Below are positions 63,015 to 64,000 of a DNA stretch of 64,000 bases, one piece after another (position 1 is the stretch's first letter; the number at the start of each line of letters is the position of its first letter). Below the pieces are notes generated by a model that ran no database searches, was not told the DNA's origin, and worked only from the letters and a program-made list of their open reading frames with translations. The DNA comes from Arthrobacter crystallopoietes (lineage in GTDB: Bacteria > Actinomycetota > Actinomycetes > Actinomycetales > Micrococcaceae), in NCBI RefSeq assembly GCF_002849715.1, contig NZ_CP018863.1:992001-1056000 (forward strand), read 5' to 3'. A program made the translations under genes and the position numbers.

Positions 63015-64000
63015 ATGAAGAAGCCTTTCGCACAGAAACAGCGGGTTAATACTGCTGCGCAGCCGTCCGGGGCCGCGAGGCTCCGGGCCTTGAGACCGCT
63101 GGGCCAGCACGATTTCAGGATCCTGATCACGGCCCTGTCCATCTCCATCTTCGGCAACGGGATGTGGGCCGTGACCATGGTCTACCAGGTCATCGCCCTC
63201 GGCGGCGGCCCGGCAGAGCTCTCCCTCGTGGCCGCGCTGGCAGGTCTCGGGCTGGTGTCCTTTGTCCTGCTCGGCGGCATTGCGGCGGACAGGCTCCCCC
63301 GCAGGCTGATCCTGATCAGTGTGGAGGCCGTAAACCTGCTGGCTCTGGCCTCCGTTACACTCCTGGCCCTGACTGGGCGGCTGCAGCTGTGGCAGGTGGC
63401 GGCCGCTGCGGGGATGCTGGGCATCGCGTCGGCTTTCTTCTTTCCGGCGTACTCCGCCATCCTGCCGCGCATCTTGCCGCCCGAGGAGCTTCTCGCCGCC
63501 AACGGCATGGAGGGCACCATCCGGCCGGTGCTGCAGCAGGCAGCCGGTCCCGCGGTCGCGGGCATGATCATCGCGGCTACCAGCCCAGGGCACACCGCTG
63601 CCCTCATCGCCGCCGCCCACACCATCGCCTTCACTATCCTGCTGCGTCTGCGCTCGGATGAGGGCAGCGAACCCTCCGTGCCCGCCCGGGCCTCTGTGTG
63701 GGCTGACCTGCGCGAAGGAGTTGCTTATACGGTCCGCACGCCGTGGCTGTTGTGGACGCTGCTCTACGCCATTGTCCTGTTGCTGCTGCTGATGGGGCCG
63801 CTGGAAGTGCTGCTGCCCTTCGCCATCCGGCAACAGCTCGGCGGCGGGGCCCAGACGTTCGGATTCATGCTGGCGATGTTCGGCATCGGCGGCGCGGCCG
63901 GTGCGCTGACCGTGTCCAGCTTCCGGTTGCCCAGGCGCTACCTGACCCTGATGATGTTGCTATGGGGCTTTGGGACAGTACCGATGGGCATTCTCGGTTT
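63015..64000 (+). CDS. MFS exporter (MFS_3/EntS-like), partial at window end
   Basis: The first 328 residues of an MFS protein closely similar to the one at 37571: SISIFGNGMWAVTMVYQVIAL, AADRLPRRLILI, FFFPAYSAILPRILPPEELL and ANGMEGTIRPVLQQAAGP. The N-terminus is about 20 residues longer and polar. The C-terminus lies outside the window. Substrate unknown. Confidence 0.85.
   Translation, partial: MKKPFAQKQRVNTAAQPSGAARLRALRPLGQHDFRILITALSISIFGNGMWAVTMVYQVIALGGGPAELSLVAALAGLGLVSFVLLGGIAADRLPRRLILISVEAVNLLALASVTLLALTGRLQLWQVAAAAGMLGIASAFFFPAYSAILPRILPPEELLAANGMEGTIRPVLQQAAGPAVAGMIIAATSPGHTAALIAAAHTIAFTILLRLRSDEGSEPSVPARASVWADLREGVAYTVRTPWLLWTLLYAIVLLLLLMGPLEVLLPFAIRQQLGGGAQTFGFMLAMFGIGGAAGALTVSSFRLPRRYLTLMMLLWGFGTVPMGILG

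Overview
The window reads as chromosomal DNA of a high-GC aerobic actinobacterium, most likely Arthrobacter or a close relative in the Micrococcaceae. The extradiol dioxygenase at 14315-15388 keeps the residue numbering of the Brevibacterium/Arthrobacter homoprotocatechuate 2,3-dioxygenase. VanABK with a PadR-type VanR, a large LuxR-type regulator beside benABCD, an MhuD-like heme monooxygenase and several apparently leaderless genes also fit. No rRNA, tRNA, CRISPR array, phage or IS element was seen.

Region 1 (1-1701): an MFS symporter cut by the window edge, divergent from a LysR regulator. Region 2 (1702-14230): a sulfur and copper stress island. It has a CstB-like persulfide dioxygenase/rhodanese, a CstR repressor, two rhodaneses, a TauE-type exporter, thioredoxin, an MFS protein and an OsmC protein. 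A copper set follows: CopZ, a His-rich exported protein, the CopA ATPase, a YHS protein and CsoR. Nine ATACCC/GGGTAT palindromes in three clusters tie the island together. Decayed MFS, MBL-fold and NCS1 permease genes lie at its seams.

Region 3 (14258-21312): hpaD and hpaE (lower homoprotocatechuate pathway), then a divergent three-gene set for a 2-hydroxycarboxylate: a beta-decarboxylating dehydrogenase, a D-2-hydroxyacid dehydrogenase and a 2HCT-family transporter. Region 4 (21320-40000): mostly housekeeping and accessory genes: LLM oxidoreductase, PspC, EamA and LysE exporters with LysR and Lrp regulators, acyl-CoA synthetase, thioesterase, epimerase, BCCT transporter, PduO-like protein, GH38 alpha-mannosidase, PutP and an MFS exporter.

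Region 5 (38972-46231): a vanABK operon (vanillate O-demethylase and transporter) divergent from vanR. Operator-like palindromes lie in the vanA-vanR gap, and one more copy lies upstream of an orphan ABC substrate-binding lipoprotein followed by an acyl-CoA synthetase, which suggests a wider VanR regulon. Region 6 (46391-48365): flavin reductase, a small membrane protein, an MhuD-like protein and a Nudix hydrolase. Region 7 (48466-58766): benzoate to beta-ketoadipate pathway: catA divergent from benABCD plus an LAL regulator, facing catR-catB-catC. Together they convert benzoate to catechol, muconate, muconolactone and enol-lactone; later steps are not in the window. Region 8 (58893-64000): dienelactone-hydrolase-like protein, DUF503, thioesterase, aldo-keto reductase, YdhR-like protein, an alpha/beta hydrolase interrupted by one in-frame TGA, and the start of a second MFS exporter paralogous to the one at 37571.
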